Below, in pieces: positions 12,468-22,490 of a stretch of 33,435 nt of DNA; position 1 is the first letter of the stretch, and each line of letters begins with the position of its first letter. The stretch is from Priapulus caudatus (Eukaryota; Priapulida; Priapulimorpha; Priapulimorphida; Priapulidae). The notes beneath the pieces are model-generated. The model saw nothing but the letters and a program-made list of their open reading frames with translations. It had not been told where the DNA came from and ran no database searches. The translations under genes were made by a program, and so were the position numbers. Where the stretch lies: the NCBI RefSeq assembly GCF_000485595.1, contig NW_014577122.1, positions 432,609-466,043 of the forward strand, in the 5' to 3' direction.

Positions 12468-12533
12468 ATTTCGTATATAGGAGTCGCACACGCCCTGTAT
12501 ATTTCGTATATGGGAGTCGCGCACGCCACATAC
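12468..12533. repeat. Two 33-bp tandem units flanking S3
   Basis: ATTTCGTATATA starts at 12468 and ATTTCGTATATG at 12501. Both continue into GGAGTCGC(A/G)CACGCC, a period of 33 bp. On the other side of S3, 10901-10931 (GACACGCACGCTTTCTAT then ATTTCGTATATA) resembles a further unit. S3 therefore appears to interrupt this array. Confidence 0.75.
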
Positions 12534-14019
12534 ACTCGCCATGAACCTGTGAACCCACATCCGCTTGTAACTTGGTTCGGATCTTGCATACTGTGACGCG
12601 AGCGTAGAAGTTGGGACATCGTTCACTAATGCTGTTAATAGAATTTTGCGCGTTCGCCTCACGCGTCAGGGCGCGGATGGGATAATTACGAAATCTGCTA
12701 TTCAACTGTGGCAGGCCCGTCATCTAGTATTACTGTCTGGGATCACTCAAGTCTGTGTTCCACGACAACGGCCGAAAATTCGACAATCAGGCGCGAGAGC
12801 ATTTTCATACTCGAATTGTCCTGTTATATAAATATGGCAGCGCGTATGATTGTTCTGCATGAATCCCTCCATCTTGTGGTTGGCGTCTATGGTTTTGATT
12901 GTGGGCGGATATTTATACACAAATGTCGATGGCTTTTCATATAGGGATGATTCCACTGATCTGTAATAGGATGGTATATGTCACGATTTTTAATATCGAA
13001 CACCAAATTAGCATTTGAGAGCTCTGTAATCGCTGATAATGGCGATAATGGTTGAAATTCGCTATCTATGTCGGTGTAATCGCGCTGCGCAAATATTCTA
13101 ATAAATAAATTAATTGAGTTTTGTCGCGACGCATAACGACTCTTTAATTATAGGGGGGATGTCGTCGCACGAAAAATGAACTTTTAATCGACGACTTCGG
13201 AGTCTGTGTCTTAATAAAGGCGGAGCGTGACTTTTGTCCTTTGCAGTCGCACATCTTTCGTTCTTAATTGGCTTCTTTGTGTGCTTTTTATTGCGCTGGC
13301 TATTGACGGAGCTTCAACGCCGCCGCCACGTCACGCGGAAATCACTCCGGCGCGCGCTAAGCGTTGATCCGGCGTTAAGTTTCGCTGATTACGTCAGTGA
13401 AGTATTGGACATGCGTTTTTCGCGCTCTCGAATTCACGTTGAAGTGCGAATGTTTTCATGATGATGGGAAGAGAAATTCAAACACTCGAAGGTAAAGCGC
13501 GCTATTAGCGAAAAACTAATAACGACACTGAGGGGGGGGGGAGTGCGTTAAGGCATCATTGTTTGACCTTAGTCAGCGCAAAAATTCAATTGGCGAGTGT
13601 GCGAAAGAATCGCACAAATTTGAATGTTTGGCTGTCTATGACGGTGTGACGCACCCGGCTGTTGTTCGTGCGTAAGTGCGTGGCCCCGCATGCTGGGAAG
13701 ACGTACGGGCCTCGACAAATGAGTTTGTCCTAATCAGCCCTTGACCTGTTCTGAACATCTGGGAAAACATGCAATTCTTTGTGAGCGCAGGAGCGTATAT
13801 ATATATCTCGACACACATATACGCGGCGTCCATGCGCATTGTTGAACTGCCGCGAGAAATGGGTTGTGAAGGGTTTGGTCGCGGCGGCAAGCGTCTGTGC
13901 GTGATAATTATTCATCCAGCGTCTGCGGCAGGCTGAGGTCGCCATGCATGACGTCATGAAACCCGCAAACAGAACTGTGAAGCTGTGGACTCATCAGTCT
14001 GTGCGAGTGGGACGGAGAG
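12534..14019. other. Non-coding stretch, nothing firmly recognised
   Basis: No supported gene. A frame at 13234-13461 (about 75 codons) follows a splice-acceptor-like TGTCCTTTGCAG and encodes a hydrophobic segment followed by an arginine-rich part. It has no ATG at its start and no family resemblance I can name. TGACGTCA occurs at 13949-13956. A run of about ten G lies near 13531. Confidence 0.4.
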
Positions 14020-14387
14020 CTGCAGTGTGTGTGCGTGCGTGTGTTTGTGCGTGTGCATGTGCGTGCATGTGTGTGTATGTGCGTGCGTGTGGGCGGGTGT
14101 CAGTGTGTGCGTGTGTGGGTGTGTGCGGGTGTTTCTTTTTCAATATTTTCCCTTATAATTTTTACATCAGTCTTTTTATCTCTCCCTCATTCTCTCGCTC
14201 TCTCTCTCTCTCTCTGTCTATCTATCTGCCTCTCTATCTCTATCTCTATCTCTATCTCTATCTCTCTATCTCTCTCACCCTAACCCTAGGCACAAATCGG
14301 TCTCGGCTCTGTATGTATGTATGTGTGTATGTATGTGTGTATGTATGTCTGTCTGACCTTCCGTCCGTCCGTCCGTCCGTCCATCAG

Positions 14388-14436
<49 letters not shown>

Positions 14437-14444
14437 AGATGAGA

Positions 14445-14480
<36 letters not shown>
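14020..14480. repeat. Cluster of eight adjacent microsatellites
   Basis: In order: GTGCG/GTGT (14020-14132), (CT)n, TATCTC hexamers (about 14235-14272), CCCTAACCCTAGG (two telomere-like units, 14278-14290), (GTAT)n, (CCGT)n (about 14360-14384), (CT)n and (GA)n. The last two, separated by about 20 bp, can pair as a hairpin. The section 14285-14440 recurs, inverted, at about 25025-25197, including the words GGCACAAATC, CTCGGCTCTGTATGTATG and CCGTCCGTCC. Confidence 0.88.
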
Positions 14481-14483
<3 letters not shown>

Positions 14484-15615
14484 GGAGAATGAAGTCTCGC
14501 GCTAATGCAATACTCTGACGTTGTTTCTATCGCTCGAAACAGCGGCACTGGAGTGACCTCCCCAGAGCGCGAGCCTGGGCAGAATATATGGAGATCCTAG
14601 CTTTCCCCCATGACAGAAGAATCCCCCTCCCGGAACATCCCCGCCAGCATCCAGAAGGAGAGTGCTGAAACACCTTTGGCATCGGCTTAGCTGTATAGGA
14701 GAATGTCGATGCCTTTGGGGCTCCCCTCGGGGGATATTCCTTCCTCGGTTTACTCGCGTAGACTTTTCCTGTTCCCGGACATATCCCGCAAGGCAGTGGA
14801 GCTTAGCGAGAGGCAGTTTTTTACGCGTTGAGAAAATTCACTGTCTGTCGAGGATTTAGACTCGTAGTCTTTGCCAGTGAAATGTGGACGCGGTAACGGA
14901 CGGTCACGGCAACTCTCACATGGTGTAAATTGGGAACGTAGTAATGAATTTAGTATGAAATTAGTAAACAGCTGTTTGGCAACTGCTTTGGGGTATTAGT
15001 TGAGTGTTTGTGCGTACTATTATATTATGTACACTATACTGTGTTTTTTAAAGGTTAAAATGTATGGAGGGCCAATTCGAACGTGTTGTGTCCTGACTGC
15101 TGCATCATTATATCATTTCCTCTAATTTCATCAAACGACATGTGGCGAACTGCATTTGCATGATATCGAGCCAACTTCTCGCAATAGATTTTTGCATCTG
15201 CCCTGGTGCAGGATAGAATGGACAATTGGAACGTCAATAAATTAAATGCAAGAAGTATTCATATAAAGCCGGCGACGCCATCATCAGCTGATGGCGGGCG
15301 TCTGCATGCATGCACGCGCAGGCGGCGTTTGAGCAGCAAGCCTATGAATGGGTCTGTAGAATTTTGATTAGATTTTCTGATCACGGATTACGATTTGCGC
15401 GCGTTGGCTCTGGATCTCCCGTGTGGGCAGTAGTTCCGCCATCTCTCATCTAGGATTGCCGGGCATCCCAGCTAATCACGACACCTAATATAGCTGAATA
15501 TGTGATTGACAGCGTGCATGTGATTCACTCAACTCTCTACTCGCCCCATCCCTATATAGCCCCCTCACCGACTCTCGCATACTCTCTCTCTCCCCCCTTT
15601 CTTTCTCTCTCTAAT
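14481..15615. other. Non-coding stretch, nothing recognised
   Basis: Unique within the window. It contains GC-rich patches near 14560-14760, a pyrimidine-rich patch at about 15570-15612, and no frame with a recognisable domain. A 60-codon minus-strand frame at 15055-15237 is unsupported. Confidence 0.4.
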
Positions 15616-16470
15616 GTGACTATGTATATAGATGTGCATTACTGCGCTGCCATGGCTGCGCATTACACATTACTGACATTTTCATGGTAAATGCGAAGTA
15701 AGGCTTGACGATAATTCACAAGGGATTTTGTTTGAGACTGAAACAAAAGGTATTAACACCCAGTAACGTATCGTATGATTAACTCGTTCCCCAGGATGCA
15801 CAATCCCAGAAGTAAGCTACTCAACATATCTCATTCACAACGCTATGCATCTAGAGCGTTCCGAGTTTCTGTCTACAAATTCAACAGTAAAGTTGCCAAT
15901 TACATTAATTTACACATCAAAGAAGAGCGTCAAAGCAGCCCCCGAAGTGATGAAAGCGCTGATTATTTAGCTAATATATTCCGCGCATCCTGAAATGATG
16001 CTTACGTTATCATCAGCGCTCTAACGAGATTGCAACAGATCGCAAACTAGACGCTCTCCTCAGACAAGACTCTCATCCAGACTGTATGTAAATGTAGCTC
16101 CTGGTTAAATATTTTGTATAAGAGGATAATAATAACAATAATAATAACAATGAGAAAAAGACGAAGAAGAAGAATAAAGGATATTTAAAGCGTACCGCAG
16201 AGAAGTAGACATCGTCAACATGTTCAGAATACGGGAGCACATCTTGTAGTAGATAAGTAATTTAGTGAGTGCGTGCGTTTATGTAAAGAAAAGTCTACGT
16301 AAGATGGAATCATACAGAGCTGCTGTGTCTTGTAATAATCGCGACACGATCTGAACCCCATAATTATATTCCCCGCGACGAAGTCAGCGGGGATACTATG
16401 GTTTTATGTCTACCCAGTCGCCGCCGCCGCTCGGTCCGCCGCAGAGAATTTCCTTTCCGCTCTATAACTC
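15616..16470 (-). repeat. Repeat block S1, copy A
   Basis: On the minus strand this block matches 18436-19610 (copy B, full length of the block) and 30442-31025 (copy C, about the part 15616-16115). Shared landmarks include CATTTACCATGAAAA, GCGGAATATATTAGC, CAGTCTGGATGAGAGTC and, with copy B only, GTAGACTTTTCTTTACATA. It contains an imperfect (ATAATAACA)n patch near 16125-16160. It is non-coding. This copy appears least disturbed by indels. In copies B and C, S1 is followed by a TCC-rich spacer and S3, whereas here S1 and S3 are separated by 3.1 kb. Confidence 0.75.
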
Positions 16471-16560
16471 GACCCCTAATTGACCTAGCGCTACCAAACT
16501 TGGTATACTTACACATCTTGGGGAGAAGGTGTGCTGCGTACCAAAACCAGGTCATCACGC
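16371..16560 (+). repeat. CCCCGC-hairpin interspersed element
   Basis: It starts with a near-perfect terminal hairpin: CCCCGC (16371-16376), GAC, loop GAA, GTC, one unpaired A, GCGGGG (16387-16392). It then runs through CGCTCTATAACTCG and ACACATCTTGGGGAGAAGG to CCAAAACCAGGTCA. The second half recurs at 27301-27470. From memory, sequences of this style (CCCCGACGAAGTCGGGG plus a CTATAACTC body) occur in high copy in several invertebrate genomes, but I cannot verify this here. It lies partly inside block S1. Confidence 0.6.
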
Positions 16561-17690
16561 TCTCTCTCTCTCTCTCGCTTCCTTTCTCCCTCTACCTTTT
16601 ATACTATGCGATTTACTGCTTCCAAATGCATTAATCACAGCCGCCGATATTAATAAAGAAGCTGATATTGTAAGTGCAGCACGCGGATTAGATCGCAAAC
16701 GTAATCCCTCCCCCACATACACAAACCCCCATCGGGCCTTAAATCTGACGCGCGAAGAGCATTTTCCTCATATCGAATGCAAAATCCTGCCAATTATAAA
16801 AGCCGTATCCATATAGGGGATATTAAAATCGTGCGAGATCGCGGCGGCGGTGGCAGCACCGTCGCGGCGAGACAAGGCTTGGTGCGTGTGTTTGCTCGTC
16901 GCATCAATCTTGGCACACGCAATCTGCATGTGAATCAAGCTGCGAACGCTCGTTTGCCGGTCAGATTATTCGGCGCGTTATGCCTTGTTTATGCAGGAGA
17001 TTTTCTGTAGACATCGCGCGCGGGAAATAGATGTCGCGGGTAGAAAGAAGCGCGGTGGCTTTCCTTCGGTTGCCGTGGGCGTAGTAAGTAGTAGTCTTTG
17101 CGAGCAACATCAGTGACTGGAAAGATTCATTGTCCATCGTTGATGTTAGTCGTGGGGATGCAACGTTGCGGTGCGCGCAAGTGTCAGTTGTTATATGTTA
17201 GTCGCGGGATGCAACGTTGCGCAAGCGCGAAAGAATGTGCTGCACGCAAATCACACGATGTCTGTATAATATGCACAATGTCACTGTATCCCCGCGTGGT
17301 AACCCACTCTGAAGCGTACAGTCACTATGCCCAGGTAACACACAACATCGATGCATTTACGCGCATACAACGGGAATTCAGCGTGGCCGTAACACACAAA
17401 TAGATGACAAGATAATCGATATGCAATGTATAAAAAAACGCAACTGTGCACGCAAAAGATGGCGTGTGTGGTGATGCGCGCGTTCATCGTGCGAACAAAA
17501 ATTCCGCATGCGTCATTTATAACCAAGAAAACATCGGAGAATACCTATACAAAGCCATCGCTAGTGTTTGGTTTGCATCCGAAGCTCTTTCCATGATGAC
17601 ACTGACTCACGGCATGGTCTTACTATAAACACGTTTCTAAGGTTTACCATGGGTCGGTGTGCGTACTGCTACACCAACTGTGCTGTTACT
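16561..17690. other. Non-coding stretch with a 28-bp interrupted duplication
   Basis: No supported gene. ATGTTAGTCGTGGGGATGCA and what follows (17143-17170) recurs with minor changes at 17195-17221. Both copies include the palindrome GCAACGTTGC, and the start-to-start distance is 52 bp. Frames of 60-100 codons here show no known domain. Confidence 0.4.

Positions 17691-17774
<84 letters not shown>
17691..17774. repeat. (GTTA)21 perfect microsatellite, LINE tail
   Basis: Exactly 21 uninterrupted GTTA units (84 bp). On the minus strand this is (TAAC)n beginning inside the last sense codon and stop of the LINE remnant, so it is best read as the 3' tail of that element, possibly expanded after insertion. 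Confidence 0.93.
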
Positions 17775-17950
17775 TCCTTCGTAGGTACATAGGTGACACA
17801 TAAGGCAGTGACAAGAGATCTCCAACGTCGTCGGTCCACTGCTACTGGCCTCAGCGTGTCCCATGACAGGTCACACATCCGCATCTCCCTCTCGATGGTC
17901 CTTCTCCAGGTCTCCTTGGGTCTTCCTTCCCCTGTTTCTGTAGGCCTGTC
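17768..17950 (-). pseudogene. Fragment of LINE ORF2, C-terminal tail
   Basis: The frame reads, in order, GRPKETWRRTIEREMR, SWDTLRP and DRRRWRSLVTALC, ending about ten residues before the stop. In many metazoan LINE ORF2 proteins the region after the reverse transcriptase has the form GRP-x-x-TWRR...E...W...DR-x-x-WR-x-x-V-x-ALC, and this matches it closely. There are no internal stops or frameshifts over the 60 codons, which suggests a fairly young insertion. There is no start codon and no catalytic domain, so it is a dead remnant. The minus-strand sense was missed by simple ATG-to-stop searches because of its length. Confidence 0.82.
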
Positions 17951-17952
17951 AA

Positions 17953-18410
17953 ATTAGACGCTGGCCGTGGCGTCGGTGATTAACAAAGACGATGATTAAT
18001 TATTAATGTGTTGGGTAACCAGAGACAGCTCAGCTTAGCTCAGCTTTGTCGCGCACATAAGGGTCGGTTTATCTTTGTTAATTACCCGGGTGATACACAT
18101 GGTATTTATCTCGCTTGTGTAGCCACCTACCGCTCATTGTGGTCGCCTACTGCAAGACAATTAAGGTTGTCTTTAATCTTACCACGTCCTGACTCTTAAT
18201 ATCCTCTAAAGATGCCAGTGATGGAGTGTCAGCGTAGTGTGTGCTTGTGCTGAGCCACATCCATGCACTCAGGCATGAGACAAAGAGAAAGCGAGTGACT
18301 ACATAAAAAGAGAGAATATAACGACAGATAAATGAGAATGTGCGCTAAAAAATCAAGGTCGAACGAAAGAGAGAACGAAACAAACGCGCGCACGCACGCA
18401 CGCACGCACG
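17953..18410. other. Non-coding stretch ending in (CACG)n at the gap
   Basis: No gene is supported. The last 25 bp before the gap are CGCA/CACG tetranucleotide repeats, so the assembly break probably lies in a microsatellite. Confidence 0.5.
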
Positions 18411-18435
18411 NNNNNNNNNNNNNNNNNNNNNNNNN
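18411..18435. other. Assembly gap of 25 N
   Basis: Twenty-five consecutive N. The sequence on its right is an inverted, indel-rich copy of the sequence that ends about 1.9 kb to its left (16470 and downwards). Confidence 1.
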
Positions 18436-19610
18436 CGTCACTGTGGCGGGAGCCGCGACGACACAGAGCGGGGCTGGCGGCGACTCTGGGGTAGCTCCCA
18501 CACTAAAACTCCACACTAAAAACGATAGTATCCGCCCCACCGCTGACATTTCGTGCGGCGGGGAATAATAATTATGCGGGGTTCCAGATCCGAGCTGTCG
18601 ACCCCTCGCTCGCGCCACACCATATTAAAGTACACAGCAGCTCTGTAATGATTCGCATGCCTTACCGTAGACTTTTCTTTACATACGACGCACAGCGCTA
18701 CGGCCCTGCTCCTCTTCTGTTCACCACGCACCACCCTACTCACACTAAACTTTAAGCTTCATCTACCTACAGATTGCTCAATGTCCGCTATTACTGAAGC
18801 ATCGTTTGCACGATGCTGCTACTCGATCTCTGGCGGCTCACGCCATTGTAAACTATCGCACTTCTATTCCTTCTTCTTTCACCCTTTTTTTCTCCTCCTC
18901 CTATCGCTTCTATATTGCACTCGGTACTATTCATACCATCGGCTCTTATAACCCTACAAAGTCATCGATCTTACACCCAACAGGCAGGCTACATTACATA
19001 CAGTCTGGACTGAAGAGTCTTGTCTGAAGGACGAAAGGCGTCCTACGATTTGCCAGATCTGTTGCATTCGTTCTATACGCATACCGCGCAGCCTGATGAT
19101 CAACGTAAGCAATACATTGTCCCAGGCTACCTCGCGGAATATATTAGCCCTACAACACATTGCAGCGCCTCAACAGAAGCGCCGCTATTTACATCAGCAG
19201 CTACACGAGAATCGGCAAACGGGCTGGCTACTTGACGGCATTACATTCCTATGAAATGCGTGTGAATGATTCAATAGAAGTATGCAGATATGTGATTAAG
19301 ACTAGTGTGAATTGGTGTAGAGCAGAAGCAGATACGTAATCGGGCTCTATAGATAGCAAGCTAAGCGTTAGTATGAATGAGGATATTTGGAAGCATAGCG
19401 TTTAACTTCGTGGGATTTAGGTGGAGCAACTACTCCTGGGCGACATCACGAGTTACATCATTACGAATACGTTACTGGGTGTGTAATACCTTTTGTTCTC
19501 AGCTCAAAAGCAAAATCCATTGTGAAATTATCGTCGCAAGGCTTATTCCGCGATTTACCATCTGAAAGATGTCAGTATATTGTACTGCGCCAGACACATA
19601 GGGGAGCAGC
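18436..19610 (+). repeat. Repeat block S1, copy B
   Basis: Inverted relative to copy A at 15616-16470. Landmarks in order: GGCGGCGACTCTGGGGTAG, ACGATAGTATCC, GCGGCGGGGAATAATAATTA, ACACAGCAGCTCTGTAATGA, GTAGACTTTTCTTTACATA, TACATACAGTCTGGACTG and TACGTTACTGGGTGTGTAAT. The copy is about 1.4 times longer than copy A because many short extra stretches interrupt the shared words. The shared words begin directly at the N gap. Confidence 0.7.
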
Positions 19611-19690
19611 GCAGTGAAATGTCGCACCCCACGAGAGCCAAGTCTATCCAGTAACACCTACGTGAACAAACGGCTCAGCGACATAGTCAC

Positions 19691-19953
19691 ATGAAATCAT
19701 CACTTCATCATCTACATCAACAATCATCACGGAGCCCTCATCATCATCATCCAATTATCCCCCCTCCTCCTCCTCGCTCGGGCTCCTCACTCCTGCGCCG
19801 CTCCTGCCTCCTCCTCCTCACGTCCTCCTCGCTTCGTGGACATGACACTACAAACAGCAGGTCATTCCTCCCCCTCTCGCCCACTCCCTCCTCACATCAT
19901 GCTCATTTCCATCACCTCCTACGATACATGACAGAACGTGGAGTATGATAACG
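19691..19953 (+). repeat. TCC/CATCAT-rich spacer S2, copy B
   Basis: (CATCAT)n at the start, then TCCTCC-rich sequence, ending in ATGACAGAACGTGGAGTAT just before S3. The same arrangement occurs at 31026-31253, so S2 belongs with the S1-S3 block in copies B and C. It is missing in copy A. Confidence 0.75.
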
Positions 19954-21670
19954 TCTGCGATAAGCACAACAAAATCTTACCAACTAGACTCCTACCTGGC
20001 ATTGTGTGGCTCCACACTACCCGTGATCATGTGTTCGACACTTGTCCTGTGATATGGAGATCTAGGATGTTGCCATTCAGACTCATTCCCGCAATGTTTG
20101 CCGTTGCATGTAAGCTACAATGAGCAAAAATGCAATCTCGTTAAGAAAGCGCGACAGCTAACCGAATAGACACCATCACTGGCATCGCTTACTCCCATTA
20201 TGGTAACTAAAACATCCCAACCACTGTCCAATGAGCTAACGAGGACATCAATGTCTGACTAATGCTCAAAATAACGAAGTGCAATTATACTATATAAAAA
20301 AGCGGATGACAACCTAGAAACATTTTCAATCTAACTAGATGCATTCGCAGTAGCTTAAGTGAGCATCTCAACAAGGCGATCAATGTCGGAAGGCGTGGCC
20401 AGTGAACCATGGCAATATAGCTTCTTCAAGAATCATAAATTAACGATGCGGCACCCACTTCCTGCTTTCAAAAACCCGTTTTTGTACATCAAACGTGGTC
20501 TGAATTAACTGTTTCCTTTAGGCAGAAAGCCTCTAACAAAATCATTTAAATACTTTGCGTCGCGTTATTTAAGCAGAACCGGCAGATTTAGGACGATGTA
20601 TCAGTGTACTATAATATGTCTAGTATGCGAGCAAGGGATGTGTGTCATCTTTGAATGGTTGGTTTAATAAGGGCTAATCTTATTGGGCATCGTGTCAGAG
20701 CGACGGATGCACCGCCTGCAGTCCTCCATACCCGAGAAATCATCATGCAAGCTCATTGCCGACTGAGGAGGAGGAATCGAGCAGGAGAGTGCCAATGCGA
20801 TCTTCCAGTGAAAACTCGAGGCAATCTTACGCCCAATTACAACAATAATTGTTGGCAAGTAATTACTAATGAATTAAGAATCTGCCTTTTGAAATAGAAA
20901 GCTCTGACGTGGCGCTTTTTCACATCTAATAAAGTATTAGGATTTATCTAAGAGAATTATTATTACTCGATCAATTAGGCTGGCTGCATAACGTACAACC
21001 GAATAAAATCAGTAAACCACGACGCCCAGGTGCTAACATCTCCTGTTACAATTACTAATGGTGAACACTCCTAGTGAAGCGGCGAGATATTAACGTATAT
21101 GTACAATGGTGGCAGGGGCGTTGGGTTAGCTAGGTAATCGTATGAACTGATTCACAATCAGAACCTCTACGCAGGCTGGGCACATGCACCTGGTCTATTC
21201 ACAGCAGAACCAGCGCTAAAGAGCACTCGATTATTTGTACCTATGTTTTCTCTCATGGCTGCCTGTTAAGTCTATGGTATGCGAATCCAAAACCAGATAT
21301 TTTATGTATTGTATCAATGATAATTTAAGGGAACAAACGGCGATCGTACGAACGAGAATGGCGACATGGGGTAGATTTGAGCGTAGGCGAATTGGAGTAG
21401 GCGACAATGGCGTTGTCAGGCCAACTGGCGGAATTTTGCTGTAGGCAAAAATGGGAATTTTGCCGTAGGCGAAATGGAGAGTAAGGCGCAAGCCGGGAAT
21501 AACTGCGAATTAGCTACCCTATAGGATATCACCACCGCTCCCCGCCGCCATGTCTTTCAAACGTCCATGGTATCGGTACTGTCGGCTTCTAGAGGATCTA
21601 TAGCTAAGGGGCTGGGAGCTTTAGTAGTCGGGATCGCCTGCATGTGACCCAGCTAATCCAGTAAGAACTA
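19954..21670 (+). repeat. Interspersed repeat S3, copy B (about 1.72 kb)
   Basis: Matches the reverse complement of 10932-12467 from end to end. Shared words include CACCCACTTCCTGCTTTCAA, CTGCCTTTTGAAATAGAAA, TCTAGAGGATCTATAGCTAA and GGGAGCTTTAGTAGT. It is 181 bp longer than copy A through scattered insertions. It is flanked by ATAAC on the left and ATAAAC on the right, which may be a degraded target duplication. No open frame. Confidence 0.75.
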
Positions 21671-21898
21671 ATAAACTAGTCTATGTTAGTAATATGCAGG
21701 AGTGTATCAATATTATCTCCGATACACTCGCTGATAATAGTATATATGTGTTTCGTTATGCTGTGTGTGTGGTGTGTGTGTGTGTGTGTGTGTGTGCGTG
21801 CGCTGGCGTGCGTGTGTGTGTGTGTGTGTGTGGTGTGTGTGTGCGCGTGCGTGCGTTGCGTGCCTGCGTGCGTGCGTCCGTGCAGTGTGTGTGTTGGC
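21671..21898 (+). repeat. S3 flank and GT tract (block S4), copy B
   Basis: AGGAGTGTATCAATA and GATAATAGTATATATGT lead into a GTGT/GTGCG tract at about 21763-21898. The same order follows S3 in copy C (32863-33090). Confidence 0.75.
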
Positions 21899-22490
21899 GT
21901 GACAAGCACTTCCTTACAGTATGGTGTCAGCGTGGGTGCTTTGCACGTGCCCTACTCTTTCCCGCTCCCAGCGTGGCTCGCCCGCGCCCTAGATCATACG
22001 AACATATGCACGAGCTTCGAGGCCCGCGTGGATCGTGTATAATATCACACCGCTTGCAGTTAATTAGAATTATTGCGGGTCGTGACGTAACGGGTTTATC
22101 TTAGCCGGAGATCCTCCAAACCATCCAGTACGTCATATTCAGCGATCATCATACGTCATAATTAAAATATGTCCTCTCCTAAAAACGGATTTCATTAGAG
22201 GCAGCAGTAAACTCTCTGTTCACGGCCCAGAAATAATGCGACGCGCCCCATGGCATGTTGTGCTGCTCTCGTGCTTTAATGAGGACTCTGGCCAAATCGA
22301 GAGAGACAATTCCTGAGAGGCATGGATGGCCCCGGCACAGACACAGACCATATATATGCGAAGGCTGAAGACGGCACGTTCTCCAACAGAGGCGATTCGA
22401 ACTATCGCAGGGCGAAATCTCGTTGTTTTGGCCCGATTGCGCAAGACAATTAGCAGAGAATTAGTCGAGAGGAGTTCAAGACTGAGAGAG
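21899..22490 (+). repeat. Repeat block S5/S6, copy B
   Basis: Landmarks: GTATGGTGTCAGCGTG, GCGCCCTAGATCATACGA, TTAGAATTATTGCGGGTCGT, AGTAAACTCTCTGT, GGCATGTTGTGCTGCTCTC and GCGAAGGCTGAAGACG. It is present inverted at 27847-28340 and in part at 33091-33435. Relative to the inverted copy it contains many one- to four-base insertions, and the 128-codon frame seen there is broken here. Confidence 0.75.

Larger units (their letters stand above)
17691..17952 (-). mobile_element. 5'-truncated non-LTR retrotransposon (LINE) 3' end
   Basis: On the minus strand, about 61 codons of an ORF2-type C-terminus end at a TAA stop and are followed immediately by a tetranucleotide tail, the usual layout of a LINE 3' end with a microsatellite tail instead of poly(A). 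Homology appears to stop near 17952, where an in-frame stop precedes the coding remnant, so nearly all of the element (endonuclease, reverse transcriptase) is absent. Truncation at the 5' end is expected from incomplete target-primed reverse transcription. The clade cannot be assigned from 60 residues. I see no clear target-site duplication. Confidence 0.82.

Noticed and set aside
13234-13461. Possible exon after TGTCCTTTGCAG with a hydrophobic segment
   Set aside because: No ATG, no family resemblance and no downstream donor or partner exon that I can identify.
14278-14290. Interstitial or true telomere
   Set aside because: Only two CCCTAA units inside a cluster of microsatellites; too short to be a telomeric array.
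22385-22460. tRNA-like B box (GTTCGAATC on the minus strand)
   Set aside because: No matching A box at the right distance and no cloverleaf pairing could be found; the copy in block D lacks the motif.
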